A stretch of DNA of 64,000 nucleotides from Symsagittifera roscoffensis. Lineage: Eukaryota > Xenacoelomorpha > Acoela > Convolutidae. Both the position numbers and the translations under genes were made by a program. A model generated the notes under the pieces. That model saw only the letters and a list, made by a program, of their open reading frames with translations. It was not told where the DNA came from and made no database searches. The stretch covers positions 23,572,013 to 23,636,012 of the forward strand of contig NC_087071.1 in assembly GCF_963678635.1 (NCBI RefSeq), read 5' to 3'. This document shows, in pieces, positions 48,010 to 60,930 of this stretch. Each line of letters starts with the position of its first letter. Positions within the stretch are counted from its first letter, which is position 1.

Positions 48010-50790
48010 AAATATTGAAGAGATTTTTGATAAGAAGTAATTTTCAAACGTGCATCGCCAAGATTTTTACAATGAACTAAGCTAAATGAGAATATAACAT
48101 CAATTTACAAATGTTATAAGCAAAAAGTAACATAGTTTTTTGGTTCTAGAACGTCATATTAAGAAAATTGCCAACCACAGTTGACTTCTTAAAATACTAC
48201 TTAGATTAAAATACTTTTAACCTCTAAAAATAAGTAAACATTGTTTAATTAAATTGTCTGGACGTTTCTGAGTCATAATTTCAGTTCACACATGTACATT
48301 TTATTTTAAATAATCAGAATAAAAACGTTTTAAAATTAAACAATTTTATTCATTTATTCACAAATTTTGGAGAATTTTTATCCTTTTTGTTTTTTTTACA
48401 TTTTTATTTTGTCGCTAATTTTATGCTAATATGTAATTTGTTTCAATAATTTTTGTTTCAGCCAAACATTTAGATTCTCTAACTATATCATTATTGTCAG
48501 CTCCTTACTTCTAAACTCTTCGTACGTGCTAATTGCAGGTTCTTTTTTGAAAATGTCCTAATACGCAGCGCTTCTAAAGTGAGTAATTCAATGCTGCTGG
48601 ACGCCTGGTTGATTATCTTCCTATTTAACTCCGACTTAGCACTATCACTACCACGCTGCCTTTTATGCTGTCCAACTGGGGTAACCTCTTTTTAGTGTTC
48701 CTCAACCCTTGTGGTGAGATGTCGGACCGTCTGGCTAATATATATGGATTTGCACCCACAATAATCAAATCTGTGCACCACGTTGGATTTCAGATCACTG
48801 AAAAAAAGGGTTTTAAAGAGGGCATACAAGTTTTCATTTTCCTCGTCGTGAATATTATCTGCGCGTTGATGATATCGCGCACTATTTTGGCTAACGATTT
48901 TTTCAAGGTCTTGCAATGCAACCCTAGACGACCAACTTTTAGTATATTGGATATCAACCACTCTTTACGGTTGATTTCCATCGCTTTATCATAATCTTCC
49001 CATGTTGACGTACTGCAGAAAACCCGAAGAAACGTCCTTCAATCACACTATTGTTGGTTTCTGATACCACACCCGATGTTAATTTTCTTATTTTTTACAA
49101 TATTAATTTGTAAATCCAAAAATGCCAATTTTCCTTTGTTTGATGTCTCTTTTGTGAACTGTAAATTTGGATGTTGCAATTTTGCTGCCAGTAGCATCTT
49201 TTCGGGATCCCCCTTCACAGTTCTCACTATATTGTCAACCTAACGGAGAAAAAACGTAGCTTGCTGCAATAACCAATTTTCTCCTTTATCGCGATGCATT
49301 TTTCATATTATCAGACGGCTTCACGTATATTTCCACACTCATCATCTGATTTATCATCGCATTTTACGTGATACCATTTCAAACAGCATTCAAATTCAAC
49401 ACCTTTTGGCCTGTACGTGACCTTCTTATTCCACTGGCGACATATTCCATTAAGATATTTTTGGGCATAAGTTTTTCGGGAACATCCCTCGATAGTGCAG
49501 TTTTGTGCTGCTTCAGCCAAAGATTTGCTAAAATAACGGTAAGAGATGCCGCAATTGCCAGACCATCTTCCTGAACATACCATGTTTCATTGCATTTGAA
49601 ATGAAGCTAACTAACTGCCATGTGCAACCGTCTCTTCATGGTTTTCTAGCAGTTGATGGTGATTCACCTTGCTTATACAGTTTTCTCAGAGCCATGTCTA
49701 TTGCTTCGTTAAGTGGAACATTTGTATACAAACTCTTCATATCTAGAGACAACAATCTTTCATTGGGCTCAAGACTATTGCTCTCTAAGATTTCTCCTGC
49801 TTCTAGTGAGTTCGTTCCGAAATTTGCAAGTATTTTTTTTCGGTTATAATAAGAGCTAAAAAGCAATGAGAGGACCGGTCTCAATGAGGTTTTTGCATGC
49901 ACCTTTACCAACTGACTAAACCTGGCAGTCTGCCCTTCAGTAGACATCATCCTTATGTAGAAATTCTCACTTATTTCGTCTTTTTTCCTCATAGCCAATA
50001 ACTCCTTATTGATATCTTTTTCTATCTTCATATCAATCGCATCACTTGTTTCTTTGATTTCGCTGAACTGGTTTGAATCTAAAAAATGAGATAACTTGTT
50101 CTCGTAGGTAACCTTCGTCGTTACAAAAAAACCCACGCCTTTGTCATATTGTACCGCAACTAATCTATTACTCCCCATATACTTTCAACGCTCTTGTCAG
50201 ATGATGATTGCTTCACCCTTTTAGCATAGGCTTTTGCCACTGCTTCAACCTCACTAAAGGCCTCCACGTCACGTGGATTTACAATTTTTGAGAGCAAAAA
50301 AAAAGATGTCAATATCGTGTGCGAGAAGATGTGTCTCATTAAATTTATCCTTGACAAGCTGTTTCGGCCATAATGCAAACACTTGTTGTACCCCATCTGT
50401 TAATTCAAAATCATCAAGAGCTTTTACCGATCCCTCGGCTTGCTTCCCTAGAGGTGGATCTTGCCTTTTTGATAGTTTCATTAGCTTTTTTTGATGGGTC
50501 TCTTTAACTGTTGTTGTTTGTTTTTGTCCCCTGAGCCGTAAGTATTACCTTACCGAAGGACAAAACTTCTCATCTACAACCCTCTGTACTGCGCCTCTCG
50601 CCCTTACTAGTTCGCTTTCGACGTTTTCCTCATCTGTCCTTGCCTTGTTAATCTCCGTTCTTAGTAGTTTTGTCTGAAAACTGTGTATCGCTTGGTTCGA
50701 ACACATCCCATTTTCCGGTACCTTGAACCTGAAAAAATCGTTAATAATGTCGGTTTTTAGTCAAACTCCCAGAAATTTAACACGTTGGTG
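48010..50790 (-). mobile_element. PLE family D relic with full domain order
   Basis: Clearly diverged from copies A/B. Minus strand: N-terminal KVPENGMCSNQAIHSF and LLRTEINKA (50640-50780), MKLSKRQDPPLGK and KDKFNETHLLAHDIDIF (50269-50481), RT at 49636-50178 (TARFSQLVKVHAKTSLRP, LSLDMKSLYTNVPLNEAID), zinc-finger region 49311-49446, thumb around 48790-49080, GIY-YIG at 48692-48961 (DYCGCKSIYISQTVRHLTTR) and a pseudo-LTR-like tail 48010-48310. Many breaks. Confidence 0.82.
49311..49446 (-). pseudogene. PLE D inserted zinc finger (decayed)
   Basis: Contains KKVTYRPKGVEFECCLKWYH and VKCDDKSDDE, matching KVTYRSKGVECESCRNWYH of copies A/B between the same RT motifs. The finger therefore predates the split of these PLE lineages. 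Some Cys are lost. Confidence 0.75.
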
Positions 50791-50799
50791 GCAGTTGAT

Positions 50800-53180
50800 A
50801 AGTTAAACAAATATGAACGCATCCTCTCATATATCACCGCCCTCGATATTTTTAATGACATTTATATACTAAATCCGTTAGAGATGGATTGATTCTTTCC
50901 TTGACTCTAACTGCTCATGGTTTGAAACACTAAACAAAATTGAAGTAAATTAAATTTGTTCAAGGCATTACAGCAGTTAAAATATATCTTTAATGTCTCT
51001 CACACTCTCCGTGCAACGCACCTCTAATTCCGTACTCTCCAGGAAAAAACGTCGTTATTCCTCTGATTTTGTGGCGCGGGAGGGTTCGGATCCGCCCCGA
51101 ATGTCCCAATTTTCTTCCAATGAACACCTTATCGTGCCTCTATGGCACAAAAATAGCTTCGTTTTCATTATATTTTTCCGACTGATTTCCGTCATGTAGT
51201 TCGATCAAAATGTTCGGTTGTTGTCGTTTTGACTACTTTCCAGTCAGACTGGCCTTTTTTTGCATTTCTAACAAATGTTCTAGCTCGCATCGAATCTTTG
51301 AAGTTTTAATTTTCTAGACCATTCTGAGCCTCCTTTTCATCAAAATTCCGGTACTAACGCTTTTAACGTTCTTTTTGACAAGCACCAGCATGTTCGATTG
51401 TGCCAGTCCGGGGGAATGTGTAAAAACTCCGGGGAAATGTGTCAGTGTAAAATTTTTTCAGAATTGCGATAGAACTGTTGTCCAAAATGTACTTTGAAAA
51501 CAAGCATTTTACAGAGCGAAACCTTGAAATTCCGCTGAGTTTTGTCCACATGTGTAATGGTGATATGTTTGATGTTTGTGCCTGTTTGTCGAGCGCCCTT
51601 TGAGGGATTTTAGAGATAGGTCTGTGAATAAGGTCTCTGGTCTGGGGGAAGGATTTCCTGACCTGGGGAGTCAGGTGACACGCCACTAGACCCTCTGAGC
51701 TCAGGTGAGGTTGTTATGTTTCAGCGAGTTTTATAGATTCTATAATTATCTTTAGGTTAATTTTGCCACAAAATTTTTTCTTCATCTGTAAAATTCCAAC
51801 CCTGTTATTATGTTTAAAATAGTTATACTATTTTGAAAGTTCAAATAAAAAACGAGCGTTTTCGCTTTAACTAGCATCATCAGGTATATACAACTAAAAG
51901 TCAAAGTAATCACAGTTAAAAAAAAATTTACACTCCAATGATTAAAGATAATGTTTATGAGTATCTAAGAACATATACTTAGCCATTAAAACAATTTTTT
52001 GGAAGGTTCGTTTTTCAAAAAATTTCGTTCTCCAGCATTTTTCCGATTTTTTTCCCTATCCGTTCTCCAATAAAAGTCGAATTTTTTTTTCCTAACAATG
52101 CTATCCGAAATTATCCTTATAGGTTTTGAATTTTTTTTGAATCAGTATATTCATTCATCACCAGAACTGATAAATATTGCTATGAAAAATTAAATTCCGT
52201 TGAATTATTCTGGACTTCAGTTTTCGGAGCTAGTTCACCTTTTGCTGAATTAAACCGAAGTTCAACCCAAAAAAAAACTTTTGTATAGAGTAAGTATCGC
52301 TCTGAATGCTGAGGCTAGAAAACGGGTTTATTTATTAGGCCAGGAGAGAAAAAAAACACTCCAGCCACCTTTCGCTGCCGCGAGAAAAGTTAGCAAATTT
52401 TGAAATAGACTAAACAATGATAAAAGCAACAATTCAGAGAAAAACTACCAATTCAACTCATGTTTGTTCTGTTCAGTGGATGGTTTTCTCAATCTGGTTG
52501 GCTTGATTCTCAATCATCTGACTCTCTTCATTTTCCATCAATTTATACTATGTTTTTTCCTGATTAAGCAAGTTCAGTTCCTGTTATAGCATTTTTCAAA
52601 AACATAAATGGTTTCGCAACTATGTCACCTTCAAGTTTTTTTTTTACAAAAACTAATCTAAATGATGTCACAACTTCAATTCACAGAAATTAACCACCAA
52701 GTACTTCAAAATTGTAAATTTAATAAATGTTTACGCAAGTTCTTATTGTATAAGCAAGTCTAAGAATCGAACTTATGATTACTTTATGAACAAAAATTAT
52801 GTGAAGTGTCATACACATTATTCATGTAAGTTAATCGATCTAGTACATGCAAATGAACACAGTTATTGCTATGTGAAAAACAACTACAATCAAAACGACG
52901 AACACAGTGTTCTCATAGCCAGCAAAGCCAGTGAAGGACACAGTTAAACTCCCACATCATATTATCTTATTTTGATTTTGTTTTCAAAAAATATGTTTGT
53001 TGGTAATTTAATCCACAATGTTTCCTCCAATTGTTTTAAATTTTTTAATTGCCACCAAAGAATTTAATTGTTAAAAGTATATTCAGAACAAGACATGATA
53101 ATTGAGTAATTGAGATTTCGGGTGCCAGAAAAGGGTTGTTCTCCTACCAAGCGCCACAAAATTTTCGGACAAAACTTCCA
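50800..53180. other. Mostly featureless AT-rich stretch with a hammerhead-like relic
   Basis: No supported gene. It holds a PLE pseudo-LTR-like trace at 51838-51960 and another near 52605-52690 (TTTCGCAACTATG ... TTTTTTACA), plus a B-box-like GGTTCGGATCC near 51083 without an A box. Confidence 0.4.
51843..51890 (-). ncRNA. Diverged hammerhead-like motif
   Basis: Minus strand reads CTGATGA (perfect core), hairpin TGCT-AGTTAA-AGC, GAAA, ACGCTC, GTTTTTT. Same spacing as in the PLE pseudo-LTRs but different stem bases, as expected for a related old element. Confidence 0.45.
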
Positions 53181-53189
53181 AGAACGGAG

Positions 53190-54965
53190 ATTAAAAACGC
53201 TAGCACAGATGAGAAAAACGTCGAAGGCAAACTAGAAAAAGCGAGACATGTAGTACACGAGGTAGATGTGTTGCTTTGGCCGGAGGTTTAAAAAACAACA
53301 ACAATTGATGAGACCTGTCAAAACAATTTATCTGTGAAACTAAATAATATGGCGGGAAGCAAAATGAGGTATATATAAAAGCTCTTGATGACATTGCAAT
53401 ATCAGACTTGCCAAAACGTGTTGCCATTAGGGTCAAACTTTCCTCCAAAAACATCTAACCTGGTCCTGTTAATGCCTAGTAGCTCCTATTATAACCTGAA
53501 GACGTTTCTTGTGAAAATTATTTGGGAGAATTGTGGTCACAAACTTCGAAACCATATCTTTACAAGCGAGAAAATCATACAACATATAAGCGTAGGCCAA
53601 AAAAAATTGATTTCGCCGGTGTGAATAGTTGTATACAATTGGAATGGTCAAAAAGCAATAAATATAACACATACAAAGCGGTATGAGCAAAGAACCACCG
53701 TGATTTGCTAGAAAAACAAGGAAGAGACAGTTGAAAAAAAACATTTAGTCATGTCCAAGTTGATAGCAATGACGCATTTTACATTTTAAAAAGTGGTTCA
53801 GCAATGGGAGCATCCCTGCTGTAGTGTGGACTAATCAACGGCCGAAGCAGTACAAAACTGCACTAATGAGGAAGTTTCCAAAACGGATGTTAAAGGATTA
53901 TGTCCCCAGTGCAATAACAGTGCAATAAGACGGTCATGTAAAAGGTCAAAAAGCGTAGATCTTGAAAGCTGTTTGAAGGGCACAACCTATATTGGGGTGA
54001 AATCAGATGATGAATACTGAAAGATAAATGAAATTTACTGGTACTGTAGAAATTGCCTGAAAATAAGGGTGAGTCAGTTCGACAAACTGAATTTTTTATC
54101 CCAAGGAATTATTGCGGGCAGCTGATCCACTATCTAACAAATCAAATTTTTAAATAGAGATACCGATAATATCCGGAAAGCTGAAACCCTTGAATTCACA
54201 TATCATAATTGATAAAAACAGTAATTTTTTTTCAATGGTATCAGAAACCAACAGATAAAGATACCATACCATTGCGCTTCATTGGATATAAATGCGCCTC
54301 AGTCAATACAAGAAAATTGCGATTGAATGAACTATTCACCGTGTTGTAAGCAATACGCCTGCATGGGAAAACCTATTATGAAGCAATGAGAAGCAACCGT
54401 AAGCAGTAATTGGGCAGCCAACATCTAGAAATTTGGGAGCCCTTGAAAGATAGCTGAGAAAGGAACATTTGTGATTACAACCATGATTCGCCGCCCATCT
54501 TCATGCTCCAATATCGAGGGATTCACAGTCACACATTAGAAAAGGAAAGTCGCAATATCACCAATGCGCAGATAATGTTCACGACGCGGAAATTAAGTTT
54601 TGATATGCATTTGGTAAAATTTTCTTTTTCCAGTAATCTGAAATCAAAGTTTTTAAACAGACTAGAAATTTTTGGAAGCAAATCCTTCAATTTAGGTCAA
54701 ACGGGTAGTTTAGGACAATTTAGGTCGATTGACGAGCATTGATTGAGGCAATATAATGATTGAGAAATATCAGAAATGGTTCGCCCGCTGAACAACATTT
54801 GAAGCAATGTGGTAGTGATAGTGATCATTTGAAACTTAAACGATGGTAATCGACCAGACCGCCAGCGGCAATTACCTATTTATTTTAGATTCGCTGCATT
54901 TTAGGGAAAATGGGCTTCATTTACCACGCGCGACGAGTTTGAAGTTAAAAACTGACATCGTAGTC
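53190..54965 (+). mobile_element. PLE relic E (plus strand)
   Basis: Plus-strand traces in PLE order: VLLMPSSSYYNLKTFL (about 53465), SGSAMGASLL (about 53795), zinc-finger relic CPQC to YWYCRNC (53901-54056), YQKPTDKDTI (about 54240), then KFSFSSNLKSKF and FNLGQTGSLGQF (54600-54740), the decayed GIY-YIG. Full of stops. Confidence 0.75.
53901..54056 (+). pseudogene. PLE E inserted zinc finger (decayed)
   Basis: CPQC, LESC, KSDDEY and IYWYCRNC match the frame of the copy A finger, lying after GSAMGAS as in copies A, B and D. The His is lost. Confidence 0.7.
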
Positions 54966-55239
54966 AAAATTCCAGACTGAAAAATTCAAGTGATTTTTTA
55001 TTTTTCTTCAATTAAATACGTGTAGAAAACTTTTATTATTTTTGATCATTTTCATCATATTTTCAGATTAGAATAGAATTTCAAGACCCGACGATGCACA
55101 AAAGTATTTTGAGTTTCCAATAAAATCGCAGTCTCAGACTATTACACAACAGCTATCTTTTTTTTTTAAATCCATTATAAGAAATCTCGCCTAATCATTA
55201 TAATGCGAAGGGGTGGAGTTGTGTAATTTCTCTACATTA

Positions 55240-55810
55240 TTTGAAATAAAATGTAATTCTCTAATAATATATCAGAAAACAGCCAAATAAAGACTTTTAT
55301 TTTTTAATTTAACACTTTCAGTACTTTTAATTAGAAAAAGTAGTTTTAAACTTTTCAACTGTTTTGTCCAAAACATAATTTTGATTTGGGCCTTCAAGTA
55401 CTTGAAAATACAAAATCAAAGAAATGTTGTGTTAAATTTTCACGGTCAGCTCTCTCTTTCTTTTTATACCGATCAAATTTTTTCCCGGCATTCTTTTTCA
55501 AAATGTGTTGACTTTAAGAACAATAGTTTACTCTGGTTGTTCACTGTATTTTTTATGACGCATCAAATTTTGCGCATTCCCCCATACTTCCGCCTACCTG
55601 AATATGGAGACCTGTCAGTGAGTCTGAACTCTTATGTTTTTCCTTAAGGTTGTCTGATATTGAACAATTTGTCCAAAAAAGGCGGAGTTGCATCCTTTAC
55701 AAGACAGTTTGTGATCAACTCATCATTTAATTTTGTTAGAGAATGCTGATTACTGCGATGATAAACATGATTTTAGCTTCCTTGTTGTGAAACGCAGTTG
55801 AACTTGAAAC
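55240..55810 (-). mobile_element. PLE relic F (3' end with GIY-YIG trace)
   Basis: Repeated with few changes at 57775-58345. On the minus strand the trace of CNSAFFGQIVQYQTTL corresponds to the YVGQTVRHL region, next to an AT-rich tail. Confidence 0.6.
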
Positions 55811-55814
55811 GCAA

Positions 55815-57780
55815 AATGGGTAGTTTTAGATTAATTATCTTGGTTAAATTTCGTTGACCGAAAAAATATTGCCAACAATTTCGCATGTACCGTTGATCAT
55901 TGGCTCTTTAATTGATTTCGTGTTTCAAATTTTTCGTGTTTCGAAATATAAAAGACAAAAAAAAGTGAAAACTTTTTTTCTTGTCTTCGCCCACAGGGTA
56001 TTCTCAGTCAACAAAATTGGACAGACAAAGTTCTTTTCACAAACTACAACTTAAAAACAGTAGCAAAAAACGGGCGACATTTTGGTGGGTTGAGACAATA
56101 TTTGTACATAAAACTAGCTTTTGCGTACAAAATTTTTTTTCAAAATATGTTATGTTCTTTTAAAAAAATGTTGTCTGCTCCAAGGGCATAATTATTTAAA
56201 AGATTTTAAAACTTTTCCAATACATTTGTTAAAAACTATATCGAATAAGCATCAACATCAGCACAACTTTCTTTTAAGAAAAATTTGACGTGCGATTTTT
56301 GGAACTGACAGAAATAACTGAAAACAGTTATCTGTCAAATTTCTGCATTTGTTTGCAGAAAAATTTAAACCTTAAGATGACCTTGAGACTTTATTTTGTC
56401 GCTGAAACAAAACCGTTGCATGCACAAATTGTCGTATATATAGAGAGTTGCAAAAAATTGGACGCAGAAGTTTTGATTCAGAAAGCAGAGTTTTGATCGA
56501 AACTTGTAACCATGTCGGGAAATTACATCCAAAGCGTCGAATAGTAAATCTTGAAACAGGAAAATTATTGCACAGGATGGCTAATGTTTTTTTTGAATGA
56601 TTTGATCACCTTCACTTCCGTTTGTTTTTCTTTTGTTCTAGATTTAGATTTTCAAACTAATTTTGCTAACTGTTTTATAGTAAAACTGGATGTTCATCGC
56701 AGTATTTAAAAATTAGGCTAGCATAACCATCGGACAATTGACAATCTTGCGTTTTGAATTTGGTTTGGCAAAAAATTCAAGGTTGTTCGGCTTCCGATTT
56801 TGCATGCAAAAAAACCTCGAAAAGAACAGATTGCTCATTTTAATTAAGTCGGTCTATTCGAACTTTTTGCTACTAATTATATTGCTTCTAACAAATTTTT
56901 CGGAGGGAACTTCTATAATTTTTGAGTTAATTCTGACCTTCAAACTGAAACTTGTTAAAAAAAGCTCTTTGAATTTTTGCGTTTGTCTTTTATGTCGGTG
57001 TTTTTGTTTTTTTTTCTCTTGAAAAATTGCATGCCAGATCGCTGCAGAGTGCAAATTATTTCAGTTTGAAATTATATTTAAAAAAAACTGACCTGAAGAA
57101 GCGGAAAACTGTAATCAATTTTGTTTGCTCTTTTCAGAGTTATTATGCAATTTTGAAAATTCGTCTGCATGTTCGACTTTGTTTCACTCGCTTTTTCATT
57201 GTCTCAAGATCATATTTAGAAAACCTTGTCTGACGAATTTATTAAACGCTATATACAGTGTTGATTTAAATTAACCGGACAAAACGCGTTTAATTTGAAA
57301 TTTAACACGCATTTTTCTCAAATTGGGTTGGGTTTATGTGAAAACTTATGAGGACAAAACTTGCTTAAAATTTTAGCAGAACTAATATGGTGTAATTTGT
57401 TTTGCGAAATTCGGGCCCAAAATATTACCCCAAAAATGGATCATTTTGGCTTTTCTTTGTTAATCAAAAATACCCAGTCGGTCACAGACATAATAATATC
57501 AAAGTGAGCCCCTTACGTAGCCCAACAAGTTTAATGAAGGGTATAATCTCCAAAATATTGTATAAGTTAATTTATTTTTGTTTGCCATAAACAAATTAGC
57601 AATAAAGAGACTTCCGGCGTCAAAATGGGCAGTTTTAGATTAATTATCTTGGTTCAATTTCGTTGACCGAAAAAATATTGCCAACAATTTCGCATGTACC
57701 GTTGATCATTGGCTCTTTAATTGATTTCGTATTTCAAATTTTTCGTGTTTCGAAATATAAAAGACAAAAAAAATTCTACA
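55815..57780. repeat. Large dispersed repeat X, copy 1
   Basis: 55968-57590 matches 61490-63135 almost base for base with small indels. Its edges carry a roughly 150-bp module (GGGTAGTTTTAGATTAATTA to AAAAGAC) at 55815-55965 and again at 57625-57770; a third copy is at 63643-63785. No coding capacity beyond short frames. The copy lacks the right half of the inverted repeat seen at 63219-63517. Confidence 0.8.
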
Positions 57781-59330
57781 TTATCTGAAATAAAATGTAA
57801 TTTTCTAATAATATATCACAAAACAGCCAAATAAAGACCTATATTTTTTAATTTAACACTTTCAGTACTTTTAATTAGAAAAAGTAGTTTTAAATTTTTC
57901 AACTGTTTCGTCCAAAACATATTTTTGATTTGGGCCTTCATGTACTTGAAAATACAAAATCAAAGAAATGTTGTGTTAAGTTTTCACTGTCAGCTCTCTC
58001 TTTCTTATTATACCGATCAAATTTTTTCCCGGCATTCCTTTTTTAAAATGTGTTGCCTTTAAGAACAACAGTTTACTCTGGTTGTTCAACGTATCTTTTA
58101 TGCCGCACAAATTTTTGCGCATTTCCCCATACTTCCGCCTAACTGAATATGGAGACCTGTCAGTGAGTCTAAATTCTTATGTTTTTCCTTAAGGTTGTCT
58201 GATATTGAACAATTTGTCCAAAAAAGGCGGAGTTGCATCCATTACAAGACAGTTTGTGATAAACTCATCATTTAATTTTGTAAGAGAATGCTGATTACTG
58301 CGATGATAAACATGATTTTAGCTTCCTTGTTGTGAAACGCAGTTGAACCTGCTTACGTTTTCCAGCCTGTTAGAAAAATACTGGCTCTGGTTACTTCCTT
58401 TATGAGTTACCATTTTTGGGGGCATCTCAATTTTTTTGTCATTTAATGTTCAAACTCTTTCATTTTCATTGGACATCTCTTCAAGCCTTATTTATGCTCA
58501 GGATATCTAACGCAGAATCCGCAAACTTTTTTTTCTAGTTTTTAGTTGATCAGTCAACAAAACCATTTTTTGCCATTGTTTTGTCAAATAGCACCCAATT
58601 AGTTTTATTCCTAAAACACTAACTGCAATACCTTCGATAACACTTCGCTTGTACTAAGTCGGGAGCCGGTGTCTGTTGGTTTCTGATTCCAAATGCATGA
58701 AATTTTCCTATTCTTCGATACATTTCTAATCAGGTCTGGTAACAAAAAATTTTGTCTCATAAATTTCTTCTGGAATGAACTCTAGTTTTGGACGAAGACT
58801 CTTGGTGGCACCAAAAACACTGTTAAGACTAACTTCAACTGTTGTTAAAAATTTATTCACATAGCTGAGAACATTTTCTTCCATATGGTCTCTTTCTTTT
58901 TTTGCGCCGCAGCAGCTTTCACAGTACCGATTTATTTCGGCTTTTGACCCAATTTCGCACTAGATTTGTTTTACTTCAAATGAGAATTTATGGATCTTAA
59001 ATTCTTGTATAAAGCAAACTCATGCTCAATTAGCCAGAGACTTGAAAGAGTTACCACATGAAAAACGCCAATTGCTAGACCATCCGTTTGAATATACTTT
59101 GAATAATTACAATTTAAATTTACTATGCTCGCCGCAAGATTCAAAAGTTTTTTGATGTAGGGTTTTTGAATTTCGGGAGGTTCCTGGCTGTATATCTTCT
59201 ATAGTGAAACTTTGTCTTTTTCCTTCCTGGAAACATATGTGTATACAAAACTCACATCAAGAGATACCATAAACTCTGTGGTAAAGGTTTTGAGGAGCTG
59301 ATCGTAAATATCGGATCTAACGGATCAGCA
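57775..59330 (-). mobile_element. PLE relic G
   Basis: Minus strand: GIY-YIG trace near 58180-58330, thumb trace (NQKPTDT near 58670-58690), a stretch corresponding to RYVDDI as SYVNKFL (about 58850), the PHD end YCESCCGAKKER (58895-58930), RT trace near 59090 (TDGLAIGVF) and PLE RT trace to 59330. Third lineage with remains of the inserted finger. Confidence 0.65.
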
Positions 59331-59999
59331 GTCGCTACGGATCTAAAAATCTCGCTTGTTGGATAAACTTACTTTTTCAGTAATCGTGTTCAATAAAAAG
59401 TATCAAAAAATTTACAGGATTTATTCACAATCTAAGTGTAATGACAAAAAAGACTTTAGATGTCAGAACTCATTTTAAAAAAGACCAGTTAGTTTGGCCT
59501 TAGGACTTTAGATTGAAATACAAAACTAGCACTAATTTAGATTATTACCGCCAAGGAAATGACAGGGTCATCCAGCTGAAGTGACTAGCACAAGCAACGA
59601 ATAACATTGCCGTAACCAACTAGGTAGGTACTCCATCGTCCAGCTTTGAATGCAACAGTTTATAGTCTTTCAATGGAGTCTTTCAAAGTCTTTCAATGGA
59701 TCTCTGAACTTCCATCTAAGTAATTTTAGCAGTCTTTGCATACAAATTTGAACTTTTAGGTGCTCGAGTATACTTATGTCTAAAAAAGTAGCTTTTGCAT
59801 GCAAAACTGTTTCAAAATAGGTTATTTGCTATTTTTAAAAACTTCCGTCTGCTCTATTTTTGCAAATCACATTACCTAATTGAAACATTTTTTGAGGCTA
59901 AAGGTTAACTTTCAGACAATAAGTCTCGCTGTGACGTAAAAGTTCAAAAATCTATGCCAAATTTGCTCATAACTGATGGTCATCTCACATGTGGTGTTT
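59331..59999. repeat. Diverged duplicate of 60541-60930
   Basis: GGAGCTGATC near 59290 and ACTAATTTAGATTATTAC near 59530 reappear in order at 60508 and 60740, so this stretch and the PLE relic before it form an old duplication with a spacing of about 1.2 kb. No gene seen. Confidence 0.55.
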
Positions 60000-60540
60000 C
60001 CTTCTTTTTGTTCTTTGCGCGGCAACAGCTTTCACGTTATCAATTTATCTCGGCTTTTGGCACATTTTACTGACTAAACTAATTTTACCGCATTGAAGGT
60101 GATACTAGATTTCGACAACTCTCGCATTGAGTTTCTGCTAACCTATACAACATTTTTTGAATGCAGCATGAACTTTATTTTAATGTATAGCCCTCGACTG
60201 GGCCACTCACAAACTTTTTTTTTGAGGCAAACTCGAACTCAATTTGCCAGAGTTTTGAAAGAATTGCCGAAAGGAAAGCGCACTTTGCTAGACACTGAGT
60301 TTGAACATACCTTGAATCATTATTCTTGAAATTTACCATGCTTTCAACCAGATTCAAAAAGTTTTTCATGGTGCATTTATAAATTCAGGAGGAGGGTTCT
60401 GGTTGTACATCTTCCGTAAAATTTTTTTTGTCAGCTTCCGTCCGGGAAACATTGTTTAAAAATATCACATCAAGAGATACTATAATTTCTGTGGTGACAG
60501 ATTTGAGGAGCTGATCCTGAATATCGGATGTAAAAGATTA
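60000..60540 (-). mobile_element. PLE relic H
   Basis: Minus-strand RT fragment related to 58890-59330: NNDSRYVQTQCLAKCAFLSA matches SRYVQVDGLAMGASLAV of copy A, and the trace of CCRAK is at 60010-60040. Heavily decayed. Confidence 0.6.
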
Positions 60541-60930
60541 ACGGCTCTAAGTATCTTCCTTGTCTGATAAATTAACTATATCCAGTTATCGAAATTGAGT
60601 TTGAGATAGATTTCTGGAAAAAAATCATTAAAAAATGGCTCATTCATAATCTAGGTCTAACGGCAAAAATTATTTTCGATGTCAGAAATCACTTGAAGTG
60701 TGACCAGTTATTTGGGCCTTGATTCTTTTGATTGAATTATATAAGCTGCACTAATTTAGATTATTACTTCAAGGACATGGCACAGGAATTCATCTCAAGT
60801 GACTAATATAAACAAGTATCGCGCTGCCTTAACCGACTAGTGAGGTAATCCATCCTCCTACTTCCTAATCGTAACAGTTTGTAGTTATATGTTTTTCAGT
60901 GGTGTTTCTCTGAGTTTTCAACTAAGCGTT

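Noticed and set aside
51083-51093. B-box-like GGTTCGGATCC
   Set aside because: No A box at the required distance and no tRNA fold.
51363-51686. Minus-strand frame of 107 residues
   Set aside because: No family recognised, no splice or start context, no copy in the window; too weak to list as a gene.
53469-53744. Minus-strand hydrophobic frame of 91 residues
   Set aside because: Lies antisense to PLE relic E; membrane-like composition is typical of antisense AT-rich sequence.
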